A stretch of 9,733 bases of DNA from an uncultured Collinsella sp. (GCA_934643435.1 CAKUCJ010000030.1:1-9733); one strand, 5' to 3'. Counted from the stretch's first letter, positions 1 to 9,466 are shown. Numbers and translations are program-made. Notes: generated by a model not told the origin, from the sequence alone.

Positions 1-2459
1 TCGCCACGCGCGAGGAGCTCTCGCGTCAGCTTGCCGGCAACCTCTGTCGCTGCAGCGGCTACGAGAGCCAGCTGCGCGCCATCGTCCGCTTCCTCAACGA
101 GTCCGGCGTGCAGGTGGGCTTTGAGATGCCCGAGCTGCCGGTCAACGACACGAGCTGCGACGGCGTCTCCTACAAGCAGATCACCCACAAGCAGCCCAAG
201 AAGGACTCGAAGGCGCTGCTCGAGGGCCGTCCCGTCTACACGGGCGACATGGTGCCCGCCGGTGCCCTCATCGTCAAGCTCAAGCGCAGCCCCTATGCCC
301 GCGCCAAGATCCGCTCCATCGACACGTCGCGTGCCCTCAAGGTGCCCGGTGTCGTGGGCGTCTACACCTACGAGGACGTGCCCCAGCGCCGCTTCACCAT
401 CGCCGGCCAGAGCTATCCGCAGCCCTCGCCCTACGACCGCCTAATCCTCGAGAACCTCGTGCGCTACCAAAACGAGGAGGTGGCGATCGTCGCCGCCGAG
501 ACCGAGGAGGCCGCCGACAAGGCGCTCAAGCTCATCAAGGTCGACTATGAGGTGCTCGAGCCGTTGCTCGACTTTACGCAGGCACTCGATAACGACATCG
601 TGGTCCACCCCGAGGGCGACGTGACCTTTATGTTCCCGCAGGGCGGCGACGTCCCGCGCAACCTGGTGTGCAGCGGTACCAGCGACTTTGGCGACCTGGA
701 TGAGGCATTCGCCCAGAGCGACATCGTCTTTGAGCGCACCTACACCAGCCAGGCCACGCAGACCGCGCCCATGGAGACCTTCCGCGCCTTCGCGACGACC
801 GACGCGTTCGGCCGCATCTCGGTGACCACCTCCACGCAGGTACCCTTCCACGTGCGTCGCATGATCGCGCAGTCGCTCGACATTCCGCAGTCGCAGGTGC
901 AGGTTATCAAGCCGCGCATCGGCGGTGGCTTTGGCTCCAAGCAGTCGGGCTGCTGCGAGATCTTCGTGGCGTTCGTCACCCAGCAGACCGGCCGTCCGAG
1001 CTACTGCTGCTACACCCGCGAGGAGACCATCACCGCGGGTAACTCGCGCCACCAGATGCAGATGACCGTCAAGATGGGTGCCATGAACGACGGCACCATC
1101 ACGGCCATCGACCTGCATACGCTGTCCAACGCCGGAGCGTACGGCGAGCACACCACCACGACGATCGGCCTTTCGGGCCACAAGAGCCTGCCGATCTACA
1201 ACCATGTGAAGGCGAGCCGCTTTAGGTGGGACGCCGTCTACACCAACACCAACCGCGGCGGCGCGTATCGCGGCTACGGTGCCACCCAGGGCCAGTTTGC
1301 CGTGGAGAGCGCCGTCAACGAGCTCGCCGACATGCTGCATATGGACCCCGCCGACCTGCGCCTCAAGAACATGGTGCGCGAGGGCGAGATCATGCCGCAG
1401 TACTACAACGAGAAACTCAACGCCTGCGCGCTCGATCGCTGCCTGCTGCGCGCGATGGACATGATCGGCTGGCGCGACAAGCCACTGGCCGTCGACCTGG
1501 GCGACCGTGTGCGCGCCCTGGGCTGCGCGCTCACCATGCAGGGCTCGGGTATTTCCAACGTGGACATCGCCGGCATCGACATGCGCCTGGAAGAGGACGG
1601 CTTCATTACGATTTCGACCGGCGCTACCGATAACGGCATGGGCGTCGATACGATTCTGGCGCAGATTGCCGCCGAGGAGCTGGGCGTGGAGAGCTCGCTG
1701 ATCGTGGTGCGCGGCGTGGACACCGATGTGTCGCCGTTCGACGCCGGCTCGTACGCGAGCTCCGGTACCTACGTGACGGGCCTTGCCGCCAAGAACGCCG
1801 CGACCGAGCTGCGCGAGAAGATCTGCGCCAAGGCCGCCCAGATGTGGGACGTGGGCGCCGCCGACGTGGTCTTTGACGGCCAGTACGTGCGCCTGTCCGA
1901 TGAGCGTGCCGCCCGCGAGTGTGGCCGCTATCTCACGCTGCGCGACTTTGCCAATCTGTGCGTCAAGAACATCGCGGGCGGCGATGCGCTTACCTCGCAC
2001 GCCTCTGCCTGCCTGCCCGTTTCGCCTCCGCCGTTTATGGCCGGCATTGCCGAGGTCGAGGTCGACAAGGCCACCGGCAAGGTGACCGTGGTGGACTACG
2101 CCGCGGCTGTGGACTGTGGCACCGTCATCAACGAGGCGCTCGCACGCGTCCAGGCCGAGGGCGGCATTGCCCAGGGTATCGGCCATGCGCTCTACGAGAT
2201 TGTTGAGCATGACGACCGAGGCCGCCTACGTACCGGCAACTTTATGAGCTACAAGCTGCCCACGCGCCTGGATATCGGCAGCATCCGCGTGGCCTTTGAA
2301 CCGAGTTACGAGCCGACGGGCCCGTTTGGCGCCAAGTCGATCGGCGAGGTCGTCATCAACACGCCGCTCGCCGCCGTGGCTTCGGCCGTCGCACACGCTA
2401 CCGGCCACCAGGTGCGCTCGCTGCCGATCACGCCCGAGAAAGCGCTGCTAGGGGAGTAG
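1..2459 (+). CDS. Xanthine dehydrogenase-family molybdenum hydroxylase, fused [2Fe-2S]/molybdopterin-binding protein (5' partial)
   Basis: The first complete codon is at 3 and the stop is TAG 2457-2459, so 818 residues are visible. The frame is open to the left edge. A GTG at 108 could be taken as a start, but the 35 codons before it encode LAGNLCRCSGY (Cys codons 45-47 and 51-53), the C-terminal cluster motif of the small [2Fe-2S] domain of this family. The protein is therefore a fusion and roughly 120 N-terminal residues are missing. Then come the a/b hammerhead domain (about 200-500) and the molybdopterin domains. GGGFGSKQ (921-944) has Gln where bovine xanthine oxidase has Glu802. GAYRGYG (1260-1280) carries the Arg equivalent to Arg880. 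FGAKSIGEVV holds the catalytic Glu (GAG 2346-2348). The family hydroxylates N-heterocycles or aldehydes, passing electrons from Mo through Fe-S to FAD. No FAD domain is visible, so it is presumably a separate subunit. The fused layout resembles E. coli XdhD and selenium-dependent xanthine dehydrogenases. Substrate is unresolved. No signal peptide can be judged. Confidence 0.9.
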   Translation, partial: ATREELSRQLAGNLCRCSGYESQLRAIVRFLNESGVQVGFEMPELPVNDTSCDGVSYKQITHKQPKKDSKALLEGRPVYTGDMVPAGALIVKLKRSPYARAKIRSIDTSRALKVPGVVGVYTYEDVPQRRFTIAGQSYPQPSPYDRLILENLVRYQNEEVAIVAAETEEAADKALKLIKVDYEVLEPLLDFTQALDNDIVVHPEGDVTFMFPQGGDVPRNLVCSGTSDFGDLDEAFAQSDIVFERTYTSQATQTAPMETFRAFATTDAFGRISVTTSTQVPFHVRRMIAQSLDIPQSQVQVIKPRIGGGFGSKQSGCCEIFVAFVTQQTGRPSYCCYTREETITAGNSRHQMQMTVKMGAMNDGTITAIDLHTLSNAGAYGEHTTTTIGLSGHKSLPIYNHVKASRFRWDAVYTNTNRGGAYRGYGATQGQFAVESAVNELADMLHMDPADLRLKNMVREGEIMPQYYNEKLNACALDRCLLRAMDMIGWRDKPLAVDLGDRVRALGCALTMQGSGISNVDIAGIDMRLEEDGFITISTGATDNGMGVDTILAQIAAEELGVESSLIVVRGVDTDVSPFDAGSYASSGTYVTGLAAKNAATELREKICAKAAQMWDVGAADVVFDGQYVRLSDERAARECGRYLTLRDFANLCVKNIAGGDALTSHASACLPVSPPPFMAGIAEVEVDKATGKVTVVDYAAAVDCGTVINEALARVQAEGGIAQGIGHALYEIVEHDDRGRLRTGNFMSYKLPTRLDIGSIRVAFEPSYEPTGPFGAKSIGEVVINTPLAAVASAVAHATGHQVRSLPITPEKALLGE

Positions 2460-2482
2460 GCGAGCTCGCTCGCTTCCCGTCC

Positions 2483-2528
2483 GGAAACTGCATCCCACTT
2501 TTCAGCCGAAATCTGGGGTGCAGTTTCC
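2483..2528. repeat. 46-nt palindromic intergenic element, copy 1
   Basis: The arms begin GGAAACTGCATCCCA and end TGGGGTGCAGTTTCC. They pair over 15 positions with one G-U wobble, around a 16-nt loop. The element lies 23 nt after the stop of the molybdenum hydroxylase gene and is followed by TTTT, so it may also act as that gene's transcription terminator. It is the same length as copy 2 and matches it best in inverted orientation. The repeat-family reading is an inference from these two copies. Confidence 0.7.
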
Positions 2529-2544
2529 TTTTGAAGCCCTTCGC

Positions 2545-2590
2545 GGAAAGCGCGACCCGGAATATCGGTTCAAAATGGGACGCGCTTTCC
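2545..2590. repeat. 46-nt palindromic intergenic element, copy 2
   Basis: The arms GGAAAGCGCGACCC and GGGACGCGCTTTCC pair over 14 positions with one A-A mismatch, around an 18-nt loop. It starts 16 nt after copy 1. Against the reverse complement of copy 1, 30 of 46 positions are identical without gaps, including the GGAAA/TTTCC ends, CCC/GGGA and an AAAA run near the loop. Most stem differences come as paired substitutions. It has no T-tract of terminator type after it, so termination is less likely here than at copy 1. Confidence 0.7.
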
Positions 2591-2662
2591 CTTGCTCGTG
2601 CCATTCACTCGTGGTGAGGTCGTGAGCCTGCAAAACGTGTGCGTGCGCTTGTCGTTCGTATC

Positions 2663-2671
2663 TGCTATCAT
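2663..2671 (+). promoter_or_regulatory. Possible extended -10 promoter for tRNA-Leu
   Basis: TGCTATCAT is a TGN-extended -10 box (TATCAT at 2666-2671). It lies 19 nt before the tRNA 5' end, so initiation near 2678 would leave a short leader for RNase P. A TTGTCG at 2649-2654 is too close (11 nt) to serve as a normal -35, which lowers confidence. Confidence 0.35.
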
Positions 2672-2690
2672 TCCTAGTCTGTGCGCTCAT

Positions 2691-2774
2691 GCGGGCGTGG
2701 CGGAATTGGTAGACGCGCCAGATTTAGGTTCTGGTGGGATTCCCGTGAAGGTTCGAGTCCTTTCGCCCGCACCA
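2691..2774 (+). tRNA. tRNA-Leu(UAG)
   Basis: An 84-nt type II tRNA reading CUA and other CUN leucine codons. The acceptor arms GCGGGCG (2691-2697) and CGCCCGC (2764-2770) pair perfectly. The D arm is GCG...CGC around GAATTGGTAGA. The anticodon stem CCAGA/TCTGG encloses TTTAGGT, giving anticodon TAG at 2725-2727. A long variable arm (GGGATTCCC) marks it as Leu/Ser class, and the anticodon makes it Leu. The T arm is GAAGG/CCTTT around TTCGAGT. Discriminator A2771 and CCA (2772-2774) are encoded in the DNA. It lies 90 nt before tig, on the same strand. Confidence 0.97.
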
Positions 2775-2782
2775 ACGCACCC

Positions 2783-2811
2783 GCGTCGGCTTATGCCCTC
2801 GCGACGCTTGT
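2783..2811 (+). terminator. Weak hairpin after tRNA-Leu, possible tRNA terminator
   Basis: GCGTCG (2783-2788) pairs with CGACGC (2802-2807) around a 13-nt loop and is followed by TTGTT. An alternative overlapping pairing is TTATGC (2791-2796) with GCATAA (2813-2818). The T-tract is short and broken, so read-through from the tRNA into tig is quite possible. No convincing separate tig promoter was found in 2775-2850. Confidence 0.25.
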
Positions 2812-2852
2812 TGCATAAAGGTACCAGCACCTCAGATAAGCTGGGCAGTATG

Positions 2853-2858
2853 AGGAGG
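2853..2858 (+). promoter_or_regulatory. Ribosome binding site that fixes the tig start
   Basis: A consensus AGGAGG sits 6 nt before TTG 2865 and only 3 nt before GTG 2862. It lies downstream of, and directly against, ATG 2850, so it cannot serve that codon. The spacing favours the TTG start. Confidence 0.75.
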
Positions 2859-2864
2859 AACGTG

Positions 2865-4163
2865 TTGAACATCACCGCTTCTGACGTCAAGGACGCCAAG
2901 CTCACCGCTACGGTCACCATCCCGGCCGCCGACGTCGACGCCGCGATCAAGAAGGCCTACAAGGACACCGCCAAGAAGTACCGCTTCCCGGGCTTCCGTG
3001 CCGGTAAGGCTCCCCGTCCGGTCATCGATTCCGCCCTGGGCGCCGAGGCTACCCTCGCTCAGGCCACCAACGACCTGATCGCCGCCAACGAGCCCGCCGT
3101 CCTCAACGAGCTGGACATCGTCCCCACCAAGAGCGGTGACTACAAGGAGCTCGACCTCGCCAAGGATCACGAGGACTACACCTACACCGTCGAGTTCTCC
3201 CTGCGTCCCGCCGCTGAGCTCTCCTCCTTCGACGCCGTCGAGATCGAGATGCCTCCCGCGGAGGTCACCGAGTCCGAGATCAACAACCAGGTCGAGATGC
3301 TCCTCAACTACCGTGCCACCTTCGAGGACGTTGAGGGTCGCGCCGTCGAGGCCGAGGACTACGTCACCGTCGACCTCAAGGCCGTCGAGAACGCCGACAA
3401 CTTCGCCGCTGAGGGCCGCATGCTCATCGCCGGTAGCGACAGCAACCCCGCCGAGTTCAACGAGGCCCTGATCGGCGCCAACGTTGACGACGTCAAGACC
3501 GTCACCTGGACCGACGAGGTCGAGGAGGGCGAGGAGGCCGAGACCCACACCGTCGAGGTCACCGTCAAGGGCATCAAGGTCCGCAACACCCCCGAGCTCA
3601 CCGACGAGCTCGTCAAGTCCGACTTCGGCTTCGACAGCATCGACGCTATGCGCGACGCCATCAAGCTCGAGATCGAGCAGGATAAGGCTTCCCGCCTCCC
3701 GGCCGAGAAGGAGAACCGTTGCGTCTCCGCTCTCGCTGAGCGCCTGCAGCTCGACGAGATGGACGCCGACTACGAGCAGTCCGTCTTTGAGGAGCTTGGC
3801 CAGAACTTCCTGTCCAACCTCGCTGCCCGCGGCATGACGCTGGACACCTGGCTGCCCGCTTCTGGCCTGACCATGGAGCAGTTCATCGGCGACCTGCACA
3901 AGCAGGCCAACGACGTTGCCCGTGAGTCCCTGGCGCTCGACGCCCTCGCCCGTGAGCTCAAGATCGAGGTCACCGAGGACGACATCAACGCCGAGTTCGA
4001 GAAGGCCGGCGTCAAGGACGTCGAGGCTTCCAAGGCCGAGTTCATCGCCGATGGCCGCATGCCTGCCGTCCGCGAGTCCATCCGTCGCTCCAAGGCCGTC
4101 GACCACCTGGTCGAGAACGCCAAGGTGACCGAGGTCGACGAGACCGCCAAGGACGCCGAGTAA
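2865..4163 (+). CDS. tig: Trigger factor, ribosome-associated chaperone
   Basis: Trigger factor binds the ribosome near the exit tunnel and shields nascent chains in the cytoplasm. From TTG 2865 the protein is 432 residues, normal for the family. It opens MNITASDVKDAKLTATVTI, like family N-termini. ATG 2850 and GTG 2862 are in-frame alternatives, and the frame is open further upstream through the tRNA, which is not coding. The ribosome-binding signature GFRAGK is at residues 43-48, matching the E. coli position. A middle FKBP-like segment (about 150-245) is recognisable, but the family stretch around the active site is replaced by AGSDSNPAEFNEALIG, so prolyl isomerase activity is doubtful. 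The helical C-terminal half forms the chaperone cavity and the tail is acidic (DETAKDAE). Codon use is extremely biased to GAC, GAG, CTC and ACC, suggesting very high expression. It is followed by clpP and clpX, the classical arrangement. Confidence 0.96.
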   Translation: MNITASDVKDAKLTATVTIPAADVDAAIKKAYKDTAKKYRFPGFRAGKAPRPVIDSALGAEATLAQATNDLIAANEPAVLNELDIVPTKSGDYKELDLAKDHEDYTYTVEFSLRPAAELSSFDAVEIEMPPAEVTESEINNQVEMLLNYRATFEDVEGRAVEAEDYVTVDLKAVENADNFAAEGRMLIAGSDSNPAEFNEALIGANVDDVKTVTWTDEVEEGEEAETHTVEVTVKGIKVRNTPELTDELVKSDFGFDSIDAMRDAIKLEIEQDKASRLPAEKENRCVSALAERLQLDEMDADYEQSVFEELGQNFLSNLAARGMTLDTWLPASGLTMEQFIGDLHKQANDVARESLALDALARELKIEVTEDDINAEFEKAGVKDVEASKAEFIADGRMPAVRESIRRSKAVDHLVENAKVTEVDETAKDAE

Positions 4164-4239
4164 TTCTCGCCACCTTTCCCGCGAGCGCATGTACGCGCCC
4201 GTGATGGGGTAAAGTTATACACCGGTAATCCGGTTGCTT

Positions 4240-4280
4240 CGTACGGTGCCAGCCAATGCATAGCATGCGGGCACCGTACG
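4240..4280 (+). other. Stable hairpin between tig and clpP, attenuator or terminator candidate
   Basis: CGTACGGTGCC (4240-4250) pairs perfectly over 11 bp with GGCACCGTACG (4270-4280), around a 19-nt loop containing GCATGC. It is followed by TTTGTCT, a poor U-tract, so it would be a leaky terminator at best. A small upstream hairpin, ACCGG-TAAT-CCGGT (4221-4234), lies just before it. The position suggests partial uncoupling of clpPX from the highly expressed tig, or an mRNA processing or stability site. No convincing clpP promoter was found; TATACA at 4216-4221 is a possible -10 without a good -35. Confidence 0.5.
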
Positions 4281-4315
4281 TTTGTCTAGAACCACTATTG
4301 GTCCGTAAGAGAAAT

Positions 4316-4319
4316 GGAG
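4316..4319 (+). promoter_or_regulatory. Ribosome binding site supporting the clpP start at 4326
   Basis: GGAG lies 6 nt before ATG 4326. In-frame ATGs at 4314 and 4320 overlap or abut this site and have only a weak AAGAG upstream. The site favours the shorter ClpP N-terminus, [13 protein letters not shown]. Confidence 0.6.
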
Positions 4320-4325
4320 ATGCGT

Positions 4326-4946
4326 ATGATCGCTAAGTTCGATTCCGCCCTCGTGCCATACGTTATCGAGCAGACGCCGCGCGGCGAGCGCAGCTACGAT
4401 ATCTATTCGCGCCTGCTCAACGACCGCATCATCTTCTTGGGCGAGGAGATCAACTCCGTCAGCGCCAACCTGGTCGTTGCCCAGCTGCTGCATCTTGAGA
4501 GCCAGGATGCCGAGAAGGATATCTCGCTCTACATCAATTCGCCCGGCGGCGAGGTCTACTCCGGCCTGGCGATTCTGGACACCATGAACTTCATCAAGCC
4601 GCAGGTCTCCACCATCTGCGTGGGCATGGCCGCGTCCATGGCCGCCGTGCTGCTCTCGGCCGGCGCTAAGGGCAAGCGCTTCTGCCTGCCGCATTCCAAG
4701 GTCATGATTCACCAGCCCAGCGGCGGTGCCCAGGGCCAGCAGACCGAGATCGAGATCGTGGCCGAGGAGATTAAGAAGACCCGTCGCGAGCTCAACCAGA
4801 TCCTGTCCGACGCCTCGGGCCAGCCGATCGAGAAGGTCCAGGCCGATACCGAGCGCGACAACTACCTGACCGCTGCCGAGGCCCTCGACTACGGCCTGAT
4901 CGACCGTATCGTCACCTCGCGCGATCTCGCCGCGAAGGACGCCTAG
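4326..4946 (+). CDS. clpP: ATP-dependent Clp protease proteolytic subunit ClpP
   Basis: ClpP is a serine protease that forms a barrel of two heptameric rings and degrades proteins fed in by Clp ATPases such as ClpX. The start at ATG 4326 gives 206 residues; using ATG 4314 adds MEMR. The catalytic triad is complete: Ser104 in GMAASMAA, His129 in MIHQP and Asp178 in TERDNY. The spacings of 25 and 49 residues match E. coli ClpP (Ser97, His122, Asp171). The oxyanion region SPGGEVYSG and the handle helix ([20 protein letters not shown]) are typical. A short N-terminal stretch before VPYVIEQ may be a propeptide or the axial loop. The stop at 4944-4946 is 1 nt before the clpX start, so the two are surely cotranscribed and translationally coupled. 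Many actinobacteria have two adjacent clpP genes here; this locus has one. Confidence 0.97.
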   Translation: MIAKFDSALVPYVIEQTPRGERSYDIYSRLLNDRIIFLGEEINSVSANLVVAQLLHLESQDAEKDISLYINSPGGEVYSGLAILDTMNFIKPQVSTICVGMAASMAAVLLSAGAKGKRFCLPHSKVMIHQPSGGAQGQQTEIEIVAEEIKKTRRELNQILSDASGQPIEKVQADTERDNYLTAAEALDYGLIDRIVTSRDLAAKDA

Positions 4947-4947
4947 G

Positions 4948-6354
4948 ATGGCAGGTAACATGCAGGACAACTTTGACGAGAACGGCAACCCCATCCGCTG
5001 CTCCTTCTGCGGAAAAGAGCAGGGCCAGGTCCGTCGCCTCGTGAAGGGCCCGACCAACATCTTTATCTGCGACGAGTGCGTTGCCGCCTGCTCCGAGATC
5101 CTGGAGGAGTCGCTGGCTTCGGACTTTATGGACGCTGCCCGTAACGGCAAGCTGCCGGGTTTCCTCAACGACCATGGTCAGGCTGCGTCTCAGCCCGCCG
5201 TTGACCCCGAGGCCGAGGGCTTTGAGCTCGAGGACGACCGTCAGGTCATTACGCACGTGCCGACGCCGCACGAGATCTATGACGAGCTTTCTGCCTATGT
5301 CATGGGCCAGGAAGACGCCAAGCGCGCTATGTCGGTGGCCGTGTACAACCACTACCGCCGCGTGATCGAGGGCGGCGCCGCGGTGTCTGCCTTTGGCGAC
5401 GGCATGGGCTCGCAGTTTGACGACGATATGGACGAGGTGGAGCTCGCCAAGTCCAACATCCTGTTGCTCGGTCCCACCGGCACCGGCAAGACGCTGCTGG
5501 CCCAGACGCTCGCGCGCATCCTCGAGGTGCCGTTTGCCATCGCCGACGCCACCGCGCTCACCGAGGCCGGCTACGTGGGCGAGGACGTGGAGAACATCCT
5601 GCTCAAGCTCATTAATGCCGCCGATGGCGACATTGAGCGCGCGCAGGTGGGCATCATCTATGTTGACGAGATCGACAAGATCGCCCGCAAGGCCGAGAAC
5701 CTCTCCATCACCCGTGATGTTTCGGGCGAGGGCGTTCAGCAGGCACTGCTTAAGATTCTTGAGGGCACGGTGGCAAGCGTTCCGCCCACCGGCGGCCGCA
5801 AGCATCCCCAGCAGGAGCTGCTGCAGATCGACACGACCAACATCCTGTTCATCTGCGGTGGTGCCTTCGTGGGTCTGGACAAGATCATCGCCGATCGCGT
5901 GGGAAACAAGGGCGTGGGCTTTAACTCCGAGATCGCCGGCCCCACCTCGGTCGACGAGAACGACCTGCTGCGTCAGGTGCTCCCGCAGGACCTCAACGCC
6001 TTTGGCATGATCCCTGAGTTTGTGGGTCGTACGCCCGTCGTCACCCAGACGCAGGCGCTCGACGAGGACGACCTGGTGTCGATCCTGACCGAGCCCAAGA
6101 ACGCCGTGGTGCGTCAGTACCGCAAGATGTTCCAGCTCGAGGACGTCGACCTTGAGTTTGAGGACGCGGCCCTGCACGAGATCGCCCGTATGGCGCTCGC
6201 CCGCAAGACCGGCGCCCGCGGCCTGCGCTCCATCTGCGAGGACGTGCTACAGCAGACGATGTTCGACCTCCCCAGCGAGGAAGGCGTAGCCAAGGTCGTC
6301 GTAACCGAAGCCTCCGTAAAGGGCGAAGAGCAGCCCCACCGCATCTACGGCTAA
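4948..6354 (+). CDS. clpX: ATP-dependent Clp protease ATP-binding subunit ClpX
   Basis: ClpX is a hexameric AAA+ unfoldase that recognises substrates, unfolds them and threads them into ClpP. It has 468 residues, somewhat longer than E. coli ClpX (424). The N-terminal zinc domain has Cys18, Cys21, Cys41 and Cys44 (CSFC...CDEC). Walker A GPTGTGKT is at 175-182 and Walker B IIYVDE at 236-241. Pore loop 1 is GYVG (208-211) and the RKH loop is at 284-286. The ClpP-docking loop reads VGF (323-325) where E. coli has IGF. The sensor II region is GARGLRS. Extra length lies in an acidic linker (about 70-100) and in an insertion before Walker [15 protein letters not shown]. The ribosome binding site AAGGA (4935-4939) lies inside the end of clpP, 8 nt before the ATG. 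ATG 4960 is a less likely alternative. A terminator follows the stop. Confidence 0.97.
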   Translation: MAGNMQDNFDENGNPIRCSFCGKEQGQVRRLVKGPTNIFICDECVAACSEILEESLASDFMDAARNGKLPGFLNDHGQAASQPAVDPEAEGFELEDDRQVITHVPTPHEIYDELSAYVMGQEDAKRAMSVAVYNHYRRVIEGGAAVSAFGDGMGSQFDDDMDEVELAKSNILLLGPTGTGKTLLAQTLARILEVPFAIADATALTEAGYVGEDVENILLKLINAADGDIERAQVGIIYVDEIDKIARKAENLSITRDVSGEGVQQALLKILEGTVASVPPTGGRKHPQQELLQIDTTNILFICGGAFVGLDKIIADRVGNKGVGFNSEIAGPTSVDENDLLRQVLPQDLNAFGMIPEFVGRTPVVTQTQALDEDDLVSILTEPKNAVVRQYRKMFQLEDVDLEFEDAALHEIARMALARKTGARGLRSICEDVLQQTMFDLPSEEGVAKVVVTEASVKGEEQPHRIYG

Positions 6355-6375
6355 ACCAGCCAAAAATGTGTTTGC

Positions 6376-6414
6376 AAATAGCCTCCGACCATCCGCGGTC
6401 GGAGGCTATTTTAT
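6376..6414 (+). terminator. Rho-independent terminator of the tig-clpP-clpX unit
   Basis: A perfect 15-bp stem, AAATAGCCTCCGACC (6376-6390) with GGTCGGAGGCTATTT (6397-6411), has a 6-nt loop, ATCCGC. The GC-rich core ends in TATTTTAT. It begins 22 nt after the clpX stop and is the best terminator in the window. It separates clpX from valS. Confidence 0.9.
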
Positions 6415-6440
6415 AGATACGCAATAACCCCAACTACCTG

Positions 6441-6449
6441 TGTTATTCT
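6441..6449 (+). promoter_or_regulatory. Possible extended -10 promoter of valS
   Basis: TGTTATTCT is a TGN-extended -10 box with TATTCT at 6444-6449. No good -35 lies 17 nt upstream. A start near 6456 would give a leader of about 187 nt containing a small AGTCT/AGACT hairpin (6464-6468 with 6484-6488) and the long hairpin at 6507-6622. It lies beyond the clpX terminator, where a valS promoter is expected. Confidence 0.4.
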
Positions 6450-6506
6450 GTGTGTTTGTTTAAAGTCTCAGCGAAGTCAATTCAGACTGAAGTAATCAAT
6501 ACCTAA

Positions 6507-6622
6507 GGGGAGGAATGTAGGCCCGATTTTCGTAGATTCCGCACGAGCCGAAGACCACTTAATGTGGTCTTCGAGCGAGCCCAGGACCTGACCGAGCGAA
6601 AATCGGGCCTACATTCCTCCCC
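6507..6622 (-). repeat. 116-nt structured inverted-repeat element in the valS leader (family copy 1)
   Basis: The ends are perfect 26-nt inverted repeats (6507-6532 and 6597-6622), beginning GGGGAGGAATG and ending CATTCCTCCCC. An inner perfect 10-bp hairpin, CGAAGACCAC/GTGGTCTTCG, closes a TTAAT loop (6549-6573). On the minus strand it matches the element at 9350-9466 in length, in the apical CACATTAAGTG, in TCCTG on the 5' side and in CGTGCGGAA on the 3' side, at nearly equal distances. No ORF and no T-tract follow it, so it is not a standard terminator. The right end is 8 nt before the valS ribosome binding site. No target-site duplication is evident. It could be a non-coding RNA, a regulatory leader or a small mobile hairpin element. 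Confidence 0.8.
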
Positions 6623-6630
6623 GATGGGCA

Positions 6631-6636
6631 AGGGAG
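6631..6636 (+). promoter_or_regulatory. valS ribosome binding site
   Basis: AGGGAG is 6 nt before ATG 6643, which supports that start over the in-frame ATG at 6652. The GGGAG core (6632-6636) is complementary to CTCCC at 6617-6621, in the right arm of the upstream hairpin element, so the two could pair if that arm were free. Confidence 0.7.
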
Positions 6637-6642
6637 AGATAT

Positions 6643-9339
<2,697 letters not shown>

Positions 9340-9349
9340 GCCTTACTGA

Positions 9350-9466
9350 GGGGCGCGTCCCGACGCTTTACTCTCCGCTGCGAACAGTCCTGCGCAAGAC
9401 GGACAGCACATTAAGTGCTGTCCTTTGCGTGCGGAACTTGCGGCGAGCAAAGCGTCGGGCCGCTCC
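9350..9466 (+). repeat. 117-nt structured inverted-repeat element after valS (family copy 2)
   Basis: It starts 11 nt after the valS stop. Outer pairs are GGGGCG (9350-9355) with CGCTCC (9461-9466), one being G-U. CCCGACGCTTT (9359-9369) pairs with AAAGCGTCGGG (9449-9459), then CTC/GAG and CCGC/GCGG separated by single mismatches. Next come TCC (9388-9390) with GGA (9433-9435) and CGCAA (9393-9397) with TTGCG (9425-9429). The apical stem GGACAGCAC/GTGCTGTCC closes ATTAA (9401-9423). The loop and internal-loop sequences match the minus strand of the element before valS. No U-tract follows, so a simple terminator role is unlikely. Confidence 0.75.

Noticed and set aside
441..2210. Long minus-strand open frame opposite the molybdenum hydroxylase gene
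   Set aside because: It is low-complexity in translation and mirrors a high-GC gene whose plus-strand product is clearly homologous to a known family. Similar antisense frames oppose tig, clpX and valS.
2592..2864. N-terminal extension of the tig reading frame through the tRNA gene
   Set aside because: The frame is open by chance. It covers a complete tRNA-Leu, while a consensus ribosome binding site and family-like N-terminus place the start at 2865.
4164..4325. ClgR or CIRCE operator before clpP
   Set aside because: No sequence matching either operator pattern was found in the gap.
6507..6520. Minimal start-stop ORF (GGGGAGGA then ATG TAG) in the valS leader
   Set aside because: The ribosome binding site would be too close to the ATG, and the sequence lies inside a 26-bp stem; more likely a by-product of the inverted repeat.
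6507..6622. Insertion sequence remnant or typical MITE with target duplication
   Set aside because: The inverted ends fit a MITE, but no direct target duplication or TA flank is visible, and the central loop conservation points to structure. Kept only as an alternative.
6420..6642. T-box riboswitch controlling valS
   Set aside because: No T-box sequence (AGGGTGGTACCGCG-like) and no terminator/antiterminator pair could be found; the hairpin present is a near-symmetric element shared with the valS downstream side.
9350..9466. Ordinary intrinsic terminator of valS
   Set aside because: No U-tract follows the hairpin, and it is far larger and more elaborate than a terminator.
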